A stretch of 64,000 nt of DNA, taken from contig NZ_BONY01000036.1 in NCBI RefSeq assembly GCF_016862955.1, positions 1-64,000 of the forward strand. The letters are read 5' to 3'. Position 1 is the stretch's first letter. Each line of letters opens with the position of its first letter. Positions 48,227 through 56,149 of this stretch are shown here, in pieces. This DNA is from Rhizocola hellebori (GTDB lineage Bacteria; Actinomycetota; Actinomycetes; Mycobacteriales; Micromonosporaceae). A program made the translations under genes and the position numbers. The notes beneath the pieces are model-generated. The model did no database searches and was not told the DNA's origin. It saw only the letters and a list, made by a program, of their open reading frames with translations.

Positions 48227-48986
48227 CATCAAGCCCACCTTGGACGCCATAGACGAAGCCATAGAGGGCTACGTCACCTGGCACGGCAGCGGCGACGCCA
48301 TGGTGGAAGTCAACGGCGAGCGTGGCGGCTTCGATGGCCACATCTCGACATGGGTGGACGATGCCCACGCCTGGGCTGGCGAGGTGGCGCACGAGCGGGT
48401 GACCCGCATGCGCCTGGGTCAGCCCAGGCACGTAAGCATCGGCGGTGTCGACGTCACGGAGTATGTGCGCAGCGTGGACATTGCCGCCGAGGCTCGCCCG
48501 GTTGGCCTGATCTCCGCCTCAGCGCCACCCGAAGGCGAGCCGCTTGACGCTTACGAGGCCCTGCGTCGCTTCGCCCGGATCATGGACTACGACTGGCCGT
48601 CAGCCCAGCCCGAGCAGACCGTCGTGGCAGGACCCGACGTCGCCGCGCGCATCGAAGGCCTGGGCATCCCGGTCATCGAGAGCCCACTTGTGCCCGAAGG
48701 CCAGGTGTACGTCATCAACCAGCCCACGATCGGCCCGATGTTCACCGAGCCCGTGAGCTACAGCTTCGACCAGGACGTGGCGACCTACCGCTACGGGATG
48801 CGCTGCCTGCAGCCGTTCAGCCTCACGTACCGCGGCGTGTTCGACGCTGCAGACCCGATCGTCGATGAAGTCGCCCGCATCTTCGACATCCCGCCGCACT
48901 TGCTCGGCCGGCCTAGGGCTCGCCGCAAGCAGCTGCACCGCGCCTACCGCCAGCGTTCATTAGCCCGGCGCAGGAGGAACCGATGA
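48219..48986 (+). CDS. Phage protein of unknown function
   Basis: The start at 48219 is GTG, eight bases inside the previous gene. The 255-residue product is an acidic alpha/beta protein with a basic Arg-rich tail (RPRARRKQLHRAYRQRSLARRRRNR) that may contact DNA. I do not recognise the fold. ATGA overlap with the next gene. Confidence 0.6.
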   Translation: MADIKPTLDAIDEAIEGYVTWHGSGDAMVEVNGERGGFDGHISTWVDDAHAWAGEVAHERVTRMRLGQPRHVSIGGVDVTEYVRSVDIAAEARPVGLISASAPPEGEPLDAYEALRRFARIMDYDWPSAQPEQTVVAGPDVAARIEGLGIPVIESPLVPEGQVYVINQPTIGPMFTEPVSYSFDQDVATYRYGMRCLQPFSLTYRGVFDAADPIVDEVARIFDIPPHLLGRPRARRKQLHRAYRQRSLARRRRNR

Positions 48987-49249
48987 AGCTGGACAGCCAC
49001 GGCCGAGTGCCCTACGAGAAGCTCAGTCCAGACGAGCGTGAGGCTCTCCATGAGTGGTGCCAACAGCACGACATCGAGCACACCAGTGTGCCCATCGATA
49101 CCCGAATCGAACGGATAGGCAACGAGTGGGAGGTCGACGTCTTCGACCTACGCAAGGGCCAGCCGTATCTAGTCTCGGAATCGAAGGGCATGGCCATCAT
49201 CACGTTGCGCCGCCCATTCAAGGCCGAACTGCCTTGGAGGAAGCGATGA
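48983..49249 (+). CDS. Small phage protein of unknown function
   Basis: An 88-residue product starting MKLDSHGRVPYEKLSPDEREALHEWCQQHDI, followed by beta strands (WEVDVFDLRKGQPYLV). ATGA overlaps both sides. Unknown function. Confidence 0.55.
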   Translation: MKLDSHGRVPYEKLSPDEREALHEWCQQHDIEHTSVPIDTRIERIGNEWEVDVFDLRKGQPYLVSESKGMAIITLRRPFKAELPWRKR

Positions 49250-49545
49250 AGCCGGACGACGCAGACTTCATGGAGCTGACCGCTCACTGGGAGGCCTGTC
49301 GGCGGTGGCGCGACACATTGATCGAGCAGGTTCGCCGTGCCGTCGATGCCGATAGCGGCTATGGCGGCGCGGCTGGCCTGCATTCGAGGCTGCTGGAAAG
49401 GGTTCAGCTGGTACTCACAGCCAAGGCTGGCGACAAGGACGGTGACGGCGTGCTGGTTGCGCTGCCGGGTTCGCGGAGGCTGTGCCAGTGGCTCCTGGTC
49501 GAGCTGGCCGAGGCCAACGGCCTAGACGTGCCGGAGCATCCATGA
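49246..49545 (+). CDS. Small helical phage protein
   Basis: The ATG at 49246 overlaps the previous stop and follows GGAGGAAGC. The 99-residue product is helical (FMELTAHWEACRRWRDTLIEQVRRAVDA, LLERVQLVLTAK). Unknown function. Confidence 0.55.
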   Translation: MKPDDADFMELTAHWEACRRWRDTLIEQVRRAVDADSGYGGAAGLHSRLLERVQLVLTAKAGDKDGDGVLVALPGSRRLCQWLLVELAEANGLDVPEHP

Positions 49546-49751
49546 CCGCCCAGCCCACCAGCGCCGACATGCTTGCGGCCATCAAGGAGCTGATCGCCGA
49601 GCTTCGGGGCCTACGGGAAGACCTCAACCCGCCCGCACCCGGACCGGCACGAGGACTCAACACCAGCATCCGGGCCATACGGGAACACAAACACCAGGTC
49701 GGTCACCGGATGGGATTCGGCACGGTCAACGTCTACGAGGAGCAGCAATGA
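49542..49751 (+). CDS. Small helical phage protein
   Basis: A 69-residue product from the ATGA overlap (MTAQPTSADMLAAIKELIAELRGLREDL), with a helix then a Gly-rich end. Unknown function. Confidence 0.55.
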   Translation: MTAQPTSADMLAAIKELIAELRGLREDLNPPAPGPARGLNTSIRAIREHKHQVGHRMGFGTVNVYEEQQ

Positions 49752-49951
49752 GCGCCCTCGGGTGCGGCATGGCTGCGATTGCCGTCGTCTTCGGTGCCCT
49801 AGGTGGTGCCCACATCGTGCTTGCCTGCGGATGCGCACGCGACCGAATGTGGGACTTCAGCACGATTGCCGCGCTGCTCGGCATCGTTTCCCTGGGCCTG
49901 ACGGCGATGACCATCTGGGCTGCCCTCACGGAAGGAATCTGGAAGCTATGA
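49748..49951 (+). CDS. Two-helix membrane protein
   Basis: A 67-residue product with two hydrophobic segments (GMAAIAVVFGALGGAHIVLAC and IAALLGIVSLGLTAMTIWAAL) joined by a short charged loop. ATGA overlaps both sides. Unknown function. Confidence 0.6.
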   Translation: MSALGCGMAAIAVVFGALGGAHIVLACGCARDRMWDFSTIAALLGIVSLGLTAMTIWAALTEGIWKL

Positions 49952-50190
49952 CCTACGCCGCCAACCTGGAACAGCTCCGCTCCACTGTCGAGATGCTCCA
50001 GCACGCCTACGACCAGGCACGAGCGGAGCTGGAGAACGACTACTGGACACCTGAGATGCCCTACGACGTGCTCAGATGCCGCACAACGGACGGCCGCTAC
50101 ATCCTATTGGACGCCCTTACGGCACTTGTCCAGGCGCAGACCGTCATCGTCCAGGCCGAGACGGTGAACTCCGGCAAGGAGGAGTTGTGA
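49948..50190 (+). CDS. Small helical phage protein
   Basis: An 80-residue product from the ATGA overlap. Helical start (ANLEQLRSTVEMLQHAYDQARAELEND), then DGRYILLDALTALVQAQTVIVQAE. Unknown function. Confidence 0.55.
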   Translation: MTYAANLEQLRSTVEMLQHAYDQARAELENDYWTPEMPYDVLRCRTTDGRYILLDALTALVQAQTVIVQAETVNSGKEEL

Positions 50191-51164
50191 CCGAGCACCT
50201 GTGCGTCATCGGTGGCTGCGTCGACTTCGGACAGCACCACGACGACTGCGACAACCCGCGCTGCCGAGGCTGCCGGCCACGTATCGCCGAACGGCCGGCC
50301 GTCTGCGAGGTCGACCGCCGCCAGCTGCCAGGCAACCTGGATCACCTCGAAACACTGTGGCGGCAGCTGTGCACACGCGACGACCACACCGACACCACCC
50401 AATGGACGGTCCGCCAGCTTCAGCGCTGGCCGATCCCCACCACCAACCCGGTGCGGCTCGCGCCATGGGCCCCAGGATCGTGGACCGCGGAACCCGGCTC
50501 GGATGCGACGCTGCACTCCACATCTGCGGCGCCGGTAGCCCGCAGCCACCAACGGCGCGTCTCCGGCTCCCGCCACGCACCCATACCCGCCAACCTCACC
50601 CAGCTCGACCTGGCCGCACCCGCCCGCCAAGGCTCACGCGCGCCGCATGCCCGCGGCGTTCTCGGACTGGACCCCGACCAGATCGGCCACCTCGCCATCG
50701 CCACCGAACTGGACACTTGGGCGCGCGATTGGCGAGACACGTTGTGCCCAGAGCACCACCTGCCCGTCCCCACCGTCCCAGCGCTTGTCGCCTGGCTCAA
50801 GAACCGGCTGGACGACGCATGCACCCGTCACGAAGGCATAGACGAGTTCGCCGCCGACATCACCGCAATGCGCAAAGCAGCCACCGCGACGCTAGGGCTC
50901 AACCCTGCCCGCAAAGAACTGTGCAAAGGCGTCACCTGCCGCTCCTGCGACCGCAAAACCCTTTACCGCGACGGCGAGAACGTCCAATGCGCCTGGTGTC
51001 ACCAGTACTACAGCGAACGCGAATACACCGACTGGGTGGCGCTGCTCGACGCCGACGCGAAACGACGCGGGCTGCGGCCGGCAGAAGACGAGGATGCTGA
51101 CAGACCGGAAGCTACGCCGATCGAAGTGGTTGTCGACTTTCCAGACTGGGTAGCGATGAAGTGA
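50187..51164 (+). CDS. Zinc-ribbon phage protein at the end of the early operon
   Basis: The GTG at 50187 overlaps the previous stop. The 325-residue product has an N-terminal Cys/His cluster (CDNPRCRGCRPRIAERPAVCEV), a Pro/Ser-rich middle, a helical region (LDTWARDWRDTLCPEHHLPVPTVPALVAWLKNRLD) and a C-terminal zinc ribbon (CKGVTCRSCDRKTLYRDGENVQCAWCHQYY) followed by SEREYTDWVALL. This combination is frequent in actinophages near the late-gene border and may be a DNA-binding or recruiting protein. It is the last gene before the terminator at 51.26 kb. Confidence 0.7.
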   Translation: MTEHLCVIGGCVDFGQHHDDCDNPRCRGCRPRIAERPAVCEVDRRQLPGNLDHLETLWRQLCTRDDHTDTTQWTVRQLQRWPIPTTNPVRLAPWAPGSWTAEPGSDATLHSTSAAPVARSHQRRVSGSRHAPIPANLTQLDLAAPARQGSRAPHARGVLGLDPDQIGHLAIATELDTWARDWRDTLCPEHHLPVPTVPALVAWLKNRLDDACTRHEGIDEFAADITAMRKAATATLGLNPARKELCKGVTCRSCDRKTLYRDGENVQCAWCHQYYSEREYTDWVALLDADAKRRGLRPAEDEDADRPEATPIEVVVDFPDWVAMK

Positions 51165-51196
51165 CAAGGCCGACGCGACGCGCACAAACACGTGGC

Positions 51197-51224
51197 TTGC
51201 GCACGCGTGAAGATCGCGTACACT
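51197..51224 (+). promoter_or_regulatory. Candidate promoter of the late region
   Basis: TTGCGC at 51197-51202 and TACACT at 51219-51224, 16 bases apart, form a sigma-70-type promoter between the last early gene and the terminator. Transcription would start near 51231, only about 30 bases before the hairpin. Confidence 0.45.
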
Positions 51225-51260
51225 CGGCTTACGCACTTTTGTCGTGCCCGAAAACAAGCA

Positions 51261-51287
51261 AACCCCAGGCCTGAGAGCTTGGGGTTT
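51261..51287 (+). terminator. Rho-independent terminator
   Basis: AACCCCAGGC (51261-51270) pairs with GCTTGGGGTT (51277-51286; one G-U) around a 6-base loop, followed by TTC. It stands after the early operon and before the HTH gene at 51.31 kb. Stem and downstream T run make a good intrinsic terminator. Confidence 0.78.
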
Positions 51288-51310
51288 TCGTGTATCCGGG
51301 AGGTGCCGCA

Positions 51311-51529
51311 ATGGACCTCCAGCGCCGCCTCACCATCGCCGAAGCAGCCGACTACTTCGACCTGCCCAAGGGCACCATTAGCCGCTGGTACACCTTGGGT
51401 CACCTGCCGCACACCATCAAGCAAGGCCGGGTCCGGCTATACCTGTTCGAAGACCTGGTCGACGCGGAGTGCAAGACGCGCAACAGCCCGAACAGCCGAC
51501 GCGCATCCGCTCGGCCCATCGCCGCCTAA
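51311..51529 (+). CDS. Excisionase/MerR-type HTH protein
   Basis: GGGAGGTG precedes the ATG at 51311. The 72-residue protein is a small winged helix (LTIAEAADYFDLPKGTISRWYTLGHLPHTIKQGRVRLYLFEDLVDAE) of the AlpA/excisionase-like HTH_17 group. It could be the excisionase or a regulator of the late genes; the place just before the terminase genes favours a regulator. The gene lies directly after the terminator. Confidence 0.72.
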   Translation: MDLQRRLTIAEAADYFDLPKGTISRWYTLGHLPHTIKQGRVRLYLFEDLVDAECKTRNSPNSRRASARPIAA

Positions 51530-51532
51530 CAC

Positions 51533-51675
51533 TCACGGCTTCCAGCCCTTCGGCATGTTCCTAGCCGCATAGGCGAGCATCCGCCTCAACAACTCGGGAG
51601 CGGTCGACTCCTTCGGCTTCGGCGCGCTTCTCGATAGCTTCGATGCCCGCTTCGGCAACGCGGACACTCAGCATC
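51533..51675 (-). pseudogene. Frameshifted ribbon-helix-helix protein gene
   Basis: On the minus strand the ATG at 51675 follows a GGAAGGA and encodes MLSVRVAEAGIEAIEKRAEA and then EGVDR, the N-terminal half of a CopG-type ribbon-helix-helix protein. The frame then stops after a few codons. In a shifted frame the next bases encode ELLRRMLAYAARNMPKGWKP and a stop at 51533, the expected second helix and end. Two bases too many or one too few near 51596-51600 separate the halves. It is either a true pseudogene or a sequencing error. The intact protein would be a small DNA-binding regulator. Confidence 0.62.
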
Positions 51676-51820
51676 TTCCTTCCCACGACGCAAAGCGTAT
51701 TACGGTCGAGAGCTGCATAAACAGGCCCGCTGAGTGAGCTTCATCCACCGTCCGGAGACCAACCTAGTGGCGAGGTGAGCGATGCCCACCCTTCGCCACC
51801 ACAAGCACTGCGGCTAGCTC

Positions 51821-52159
51821 ATGCCGATGCGCATCTGCGGCAGGTGCGGACGGCTCAGCGCCACAGCGACCTGCCCGCCCTGCGCTGAATCACGAAGGCT
51901 CAAGTCCAACGCCCGCCTCCGACCCCACGCCGAGCGCCGGCCTGGCTACACCAGTGCCGAGATAACGCGCAGGGCTCAGGTCGTAGCTGCACACAGGGCA
52001 AGGTATGGCGACTGGTGTCCAGGCTGGCAACGGCCGGCACATGTGAGCGCAGACCTGACTGCTGACCATGTCGTGGCTGTAGGCGCAGGCGGCAGAGAAG
52101 ACGGGCCCCTAGGCGTGCTCTGTAGGTCATGCAACAGCAGCAAGCAACACAGAGCGTGA
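51821..52159 (+). CDS. HNH endonuclease next to terminase
   Basis: The 112-residue protein has a zinc-binding N-terminus (CGRCGRLSATATCPPCAESRR) and the HNH core (ADLTADHVVAVGAGGREDGPLGVLCRSCNSSKQ). In many phages that make cohesive ends, an HNH protein coded beside the terminase is needed for DNA cutting at packaging; position and size match. The ATG at 51827 is a possible second start. The region upstream (51.68-51.82 kb) has no other gene. Confidence 0.88.
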   Translation: MPMRICGRCGRLSATATCPPCAESRRLKSNARLRPHAERRPGYTSAEITRRAQVVAAHRARYGDWCPGWQRPAHVSADLTADHVVAVGAGGREDGPLGVLCRSCNSSKQHRA

Positions 52160-52342
52160 CGATTCGCACCAATGCAACGCAGAGTGATGGCATACCCGGG
52201 GGCACGGGTGCGCACATGATCGATTAAGTGGTCAGACCCCTCGCCTTTCCTCCCATTTCCACGTGGTACCTCTGACCTGCGGATTTCCCCAGACCCCCCG
52301 ATTCCGTCACGCACAGTGATACGTCTTCGAGGCGGTGACCCT
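52160..52342. other. Gene-free region before terminase, possible cos site
   Basis: No gene is supported in these 183 bp between the HNH and small terminase genes. The region has G+C-rich tracts (GACCCCCCGATT near 52296, ACCCGGGGGCACGGGT near 52194) and a CACGTG. In HNH-associated packaging systems the cos site is usually here. That use is only inferred from position. Confidence 0.3.
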
Positions 52343-52861
52343 GTGCCACGAACCAAGAAGCCAGCAGGCACAACGGTTGATCGGCGCAACGGCAGGCGTG
52401 CAGACCTTGCGGTGGTGCCAGGTGGCCGGATGGAAGCTCCGGAAGGCCTGCTGCCGGAAGTCGTGGAGCTGTGGGACGCCTACTGGCGCGATGCCGCTTC
52501 GGGCGTGCAGACGCCGGCGGACCGCGGCGTGCTGCTGCGCTGGATCACCGAATACGACCGCTATCTGCGCCTGATCGCTGAGGCGGACAAGTCGCCGCTG
52601 ACGACCGGGTCGAAGGGCCAGGACGTCGCGAACCCGCTTTACGGGCTCGCCGACCGGGCGCTTGCCGCGGCCGAGCGATGCGAGAAGCAGCTGGGCGTGG
52701 GCGCACTGCACCGGTCGAACCTCGGCATCGCGGTCATCGCCGAGCAGCGTTCGCTGGCCGACATGAATTCGCGTTACGGAGGTGCTGATGCCCCCGGCGA
52801 AAGCGCCCCCGAAGCCATCCCGGCGCAAGCCCGCTTCGACCCGCGCATCATCGAAGCCTGA
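52343..52861 (+). CDS. Phage terminase small subunit (P27-like)
   Basis: The GTG at 52343 gives the usual start PRTKKPAGTTVDRRNGRRADL. The 172-residue protein is helical (LLPEVVELWDAYWRDAA, LLRWITEYDRYLRLIAEADK, YGLADRALAAAERCEKQLG) and matches the P27 family of small terminases, which bind the packaging site and regulate the large subunit. Its 3' end overlaps the large subunit gene by 74 bp, so the two are tightly coupled. Confidence 0.88.
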   Translation: MPRTKKPAGTTVDRRNGRRADLAVVPGGRMEAPEGLLPEVVELWDAYWRDAASGVQTPADRGVLLRWITEYDRYLRLIAEADKSPLTTGSKGQDVANPLYGLADRALAAAERCEKQLGVGALHRSNLGIAVIAEQRSLADMNSRYGGADAPGESAPEAIPAQARFDPRIIEA

Positions 52862-54404
52862 CCTCGGCTGCGACTGCGGCTGGGCTCCTGTCCTTGGCGA
52901 GCTGTGGCCGTCGCACGGCGGCATAGCCTGCCAATGGATAGAAGATTGCTGTATCTGCGCAGAGGGTGACTGGTATGGCCGCCCGATGCGGCTGCGCCTT
53001 GACCAGCAGGAATTCCTCTACCGCTGGTATGAGTACTGCCCGCGGTGCGGCCGCTGGCATTTCGACGAAGGCCTGCGCGGCGCCGCGACCGGCGACGGGA
53101 AGACGGGCCTGATCGCGGCGATCGCCGTGTTGGAGTTCGCCGGCCCGCCGCAGATTGCGATTCCCTCACCGAACATCCCGATCGCTGCGGCGAGCTTCGA
53201 GCAGGCGAACCTGCTGTTCTCGGTGGCGGCGGTGATGTGCGGCGGCCGCGATAACGCGGTCAAGGAATCGCCGCTCAACGGCTTCTTTGAGGTCTATGAC
53301 ACGGAAATCAAATTCGCTGACGGGCGCCCGGGCAAGATTTTCCGGGTGGCCGCCGCGGCCGGCACGAACGAGGGCGGTCTTCCGTCGCTGTTCATTTGCG
53401 ACGAGCTGCACGAGTGGGGCGATGTCGGGTCGAACAAGGCCCGCGTGCATACGGTCATCGGCAAGTCGACGAAGAAGCGCCGCACACCGCGCGGGCCGGG
53501 CCGGATTCTGAACCTGTCGACGGCAGGTTTCGATGTGGATCACAGCCTGCTGGGCGCGATCTACAAGCTGGGCATTCAGGCACGGCGCGATCCGTCGCGG
53601 GCGCCGCGGATGCTGATGGACTGGCGCGAGGCTCCCGATGGCCTGGACTACAACAAGCGCGAGCATCGCGAGATTGCCGTGAGGGCGGCTTCGGGCGCGG
53701 CGGATGTGCTGTGGTCGACGGGTGACCGGGTCAACGACTGGGGCAAGCCGTCGATGCCGCGGCACGAGTGGATCCGCTACTACGCCAACAAGTGGGTGGA
53801 TGTAGCCGAGGAGTCCTGGCTCAAGGACCATCCGGAGGCTTGGGGCGCGTGCGAAGGCGCGTGGGTGTCGAGCCCGGCGAATCCGTTCGTGGTCGTCATC
53901 GACATGGCGCTCAAGCACGACTCGGTTGCGGTGGCGCGGCTGGAGAAGCTGCCTGACGGCCGGGTCGCGGTCACCTCCCGCATCTGGGAGGCGATGGGCG
54001 GCCGGATCGACCATCTGGACGTCTTCAACCACGTCCGCAAGGTGGCGGTGGGTTCCGGCTTCCGGGGTGTCGTGTACGACCCGAGGTTCTTCGAGGTGCC
54101 GTCGCGCACCTTGGAGGACGAGGGCATCTTGACGATCCAATTCGATCAGTCACCGCAGCGAATGAGCCCGGCCTGTGGGCTGGCTTTCCAGATGATTTTG
54201 GACGGCAAGGTCGTCCACAACGGCGACAGCCAGCAGACGGCGCACATCCAGGCCGCGGTGAAGCGTGAGCAGGAGCGCGGCTTCACCCTCTCGAAGGGCA
54301 AGTCGAAGAAGCACATCGACTTCGCGATCACCTTGTGCATGGGCGTCTGGATCCTGCATCAAGCGCCGGCACCATCCCGCGTCCCGCTCGCCGCCTGGGC
54401 CTGA
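52788..54404 (+). CDS. Phage terminase large subunit
   Basis: The large terminase is the ATP-driven DNA packaging motor and nuclease. GGAGG at 52778-52782 selects the ATG at 52788 (538 residues). The ATPase part has a Walker A-like GAATGDGKTGL (about 98-108) and Walker B SLFICDELHEW. The RNase H-like nuclease part has the three acidic positions in VVVIDMALKHDS, VVYDPRFFEV and KKHIDFAITLCM. A Cys-rich N-terminal part (CDCGWAP, CCICAEGDWYG, CPRCGRWHF) may hold zinc. All key residues are present. Confidence 0.95.
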   Translation: MPPAKAPPKPSRRKPASTRASSKPDLGCDCGWAPVLGELWPSHGGIACQWIEDCCICAEGDWYGRPMRLRLDQQEFLYRWYEYCPRCGRWHFDEGLRGAATGDGKTGLIAAIAVLEFAGPPQIAIPSPNIPIAAASFEQANLLFSVAAVMCGGRDNAVKESPLNGFFEVYDTEIKFADGRPGKIFRVAAAAGTNEGGLPSLFICDELHEWGDVGSNKARVHTVIGKSTKKRRTPRGPGRILNLSTAGFDVDHSLLGAIYKLGIQARRDPSRAPRMLMDWREAPDGLDYNKREHREIAVRAASGAADVLWSTGDRVNDWGKPSMPRHEWIRYYANKWVDVAEESWLKDHPEAWGACEGAWVSSPANPFVVVIDMALKHDSVAVARLEKLPDGRVAVTSRIWEAMGGRIDHLDVFNHVRKVAVGSGFRGVVYDPRFFEVPSRTLEDEGILTIQFDQSPQRMSPACGLAFQMILDGKVVHNGDSQQTAHIQAAVKREQERGFTLSKGKSKKHIDFAITLCMGVWILHQAPAPSRVPLAAWA

Positions 54405-54422
54405 CATCAAAGGAGGCCCACC

Positions 54423-54689
54423 ATGACCGTGCTGGACCGTGTGCCCGTGGAGGCCATCACCGCGAAGGCTCACAGTGTGCGCAAGGTGGACTGGGCGCGT
54501 GTCCGCCGCGCATTCGTCGCCCTGCTCGCCTTGCCGCTCACGTGGCTCGGCTGGACTGCTAGGGCTGTCGTTTCCGCATTGGTGACGACCAAGCGCGCCG
54601 CTTGGTTCGCAGTCACGTGGGCTTGCTCTGCGGTCGTGGTCGGCTGGGAAAGCGGCCCATCCTCGGCCCGCATGCCTGAGGGCGACTGA
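54423..54689 (+). CDS. Small membrane-type protein between terminase and portal
   Basis: The 88-residue product has AAAGGAGG just before the ATG. Two hydrophobic stretches (FVALLALPLTWLGWTARAVVSALV and AAWFAVTWACSAVVVGW) suggest a membrane hairpin. Function unknown; small genes at this place are common in actinophages. Confidence 0.6.
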   Translation: MTVLDRVPVEAITAKAHSVRKVDWARVRRAFVALLALPLTWLGWTARAVVSALVTTKRAAWFAVTWACSAVVVGWESGPSSARMPEGD

Positions 54690-54691
54690 CG

Positions 54692-56146
54692 TTGGACCTG
54701 CTCGGCAGGATCGCAGCGAAGCGCAACCAGCTGACTGGTGGTCAGCGTCCGCGTGGTGCTGCCCGTAAGTCGTTTACGGAGCCGCTGTCGTGGGCTTTGG
54801 ACGAGATGCGGCTGCCGTGGCTGGGGTCGACGCCGCTGGACGGGCGCAAAGAGGGCATCGAGAACGACTTCGAGGCCTACATCCGCCGTGCCTACAAGGC
54901 CAACGGCATCATCTTCGCCTGCATCACGACCCGCCAGCAGGTCTTTAGCCAGGCCCGCTTTCAGTGGCGCGAGTTTACCAAGGGCAGGCCTGGCGACCTG
55001 TTCGGCAACGAGGAGCTGTCGATCCTTGAGCGGCCGTGGCCATCGGGGACGACTGGCGAGCTGCTGGCACGTATGGAGGTTGTCGCGTCGCTGGCGGGCA
55101 ACTTCTACGCCACGGTGGTCGACGACGACGGGCGTTTCGGCAAAGCTGCTACAGGTGAGGGCAGGCGGATCGCCTACCTGCGGCCCGATTGGGTCACCAT
55201 CATCATCGGCTCGCCGAACGACAATCCCTACGACGCACGGGCGAAGGTCATCGGCTACGAGTTTCAGCCGCGAACCGTCACGGGCGTGCGATCGGGCCAG
55301 CCGCTGTTCTTGCTCCCGAACCAGGTCTGCGCCTATCAGCCCATTCCCGATCCGGAAGCCCGTTTCCGGGGCATGTCGTGGCTGACACCGGTCCTGCGTG
55401 AGATCCAGGCTGACAACGCCGCCACGTCCCACAAGGACGCCTTCCTCAAGAACTCGGCCCGGCCCGGCCTGGCGATCAAGATGGACAAGGACACCTCCAC
55501 CGAGGCCTTCAAGGAATTCGTGGAGATATTCAAGGCCAACCATCAGGGCTGGCAGAACCACTTCGGCACCCTGTTCCTCGCGGGCGGAGCGGACGTCACC
55601 CCGATCACGATGAACTTCCAGGAGCTTGACCTGGCCAATGTGCAGGCGAAGACCGAGAACCGTATCGCCGTGGCCGCTGGTGTTCCCGCCGCGATCCTGG
55701 GCATCTCGGAGGGCTTGCAGGGCTCGACGCTGAACGCGGGCAACTTCACCGCCGCGAAGAGGTTGTTCGCCGAAACCACGATCGCGGACCTGTGGGCGAA
55801 AGCCTGCCCGTCGCTGCAAACGTTGCTGACTCCTCCGTCGCCTGGTGCTGAGCTTTGGTATGACGCCCGCCAGATTCCGTTCCTGCGGGATGACGCAAAA
55901 GATGCGGCGTCGATCCAGCAGATGGAAGCGACGACGATCAAGTCGCTGAACGAGACGGGCTACGAACCTGACTCCGTCGTCGCGGCGGTAATTAACAAGG
56001 ACTGGCGGCTTCTCAAGCATTCGGGCAGGTTCTCGGTCCAGCTACGCGCGCCCGGTGAGGGCGAAGAGGCCGCAGGTCAGCCCACTTTGCCTGCCGCAGA
56101 TCCAAGCACCACCCTCGCCTTGCCGTCCGGCCCGGACGAGGAGTGA
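54692..56146 (+). CDS. Phage portal protein (HK97 type)
   Basis: The portal is the dodecamer at the unique head vertex through which DNA passes. The TTG start at 54692 gives 484 residues. The family pattern is clear: AYKANGIIFACITTRQQVFSQARFQWRE near residue 70, the LERPWPSGTTGELLARMEVVASLAGNFYA region, SWLTPVLREIQADNAATSHKDAFLKNSARPGL in the middle and RIAVAAGVPAAILGISEGLQGSTLNAGNF near residue 335. The C-terminal tail is Pro/Ala-rich. It comes three bases after the small membrane-type gene and three bases before the first polyprotein. Confidence 0.93.
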   Translation: MDLLGRIAAKRNQLTGGQRPRGAARKSFTEPLSWALDEMRLPWLGSTPLDGRKEGIENDFEAYIRRAYKANGIIFACITTRQQVFSQARFQWREFTKGRPGDLFGNEELSILERPWPSGTTGELLARMEVVASLAGNFYATVVDDDGRFGKAATGEGRRIAYLRPDWVTIIIGSPNDNPYDARAKVIGYEFQPRTVTGVRSGQPLFLLPNQVCAYQPIPDPEARFRGMSWLTPVLREIQADNAATSHKDAFLKNSARPGLAIKMDKDTSTEAFKEFVEIFKANHQGWQNHFGTLFLAGGADVTPITMNFQELDLANVQAKTENRIAVAAGVPAAILGISEGLQGSTLNAGNFTAAKRLFAETTIADLWAKACPSLQTLLTPPSPGAELWYDARQIPFLRDDAKDAASIQQMEATTIKSLNETGYEPDSVVAAVINKDWRLLKHSGRFSVQLRAPGEGEEAAGQPTLPAADPSTTLALPSGPDEE

Positions 56147-56149
56147 GCC

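Noticed and set aside
54470-56020. 516-codon minus-strand frame opposite the portal gene
   Set aside because: Shadow of the portal gene; no ribosome site and no family pattern.
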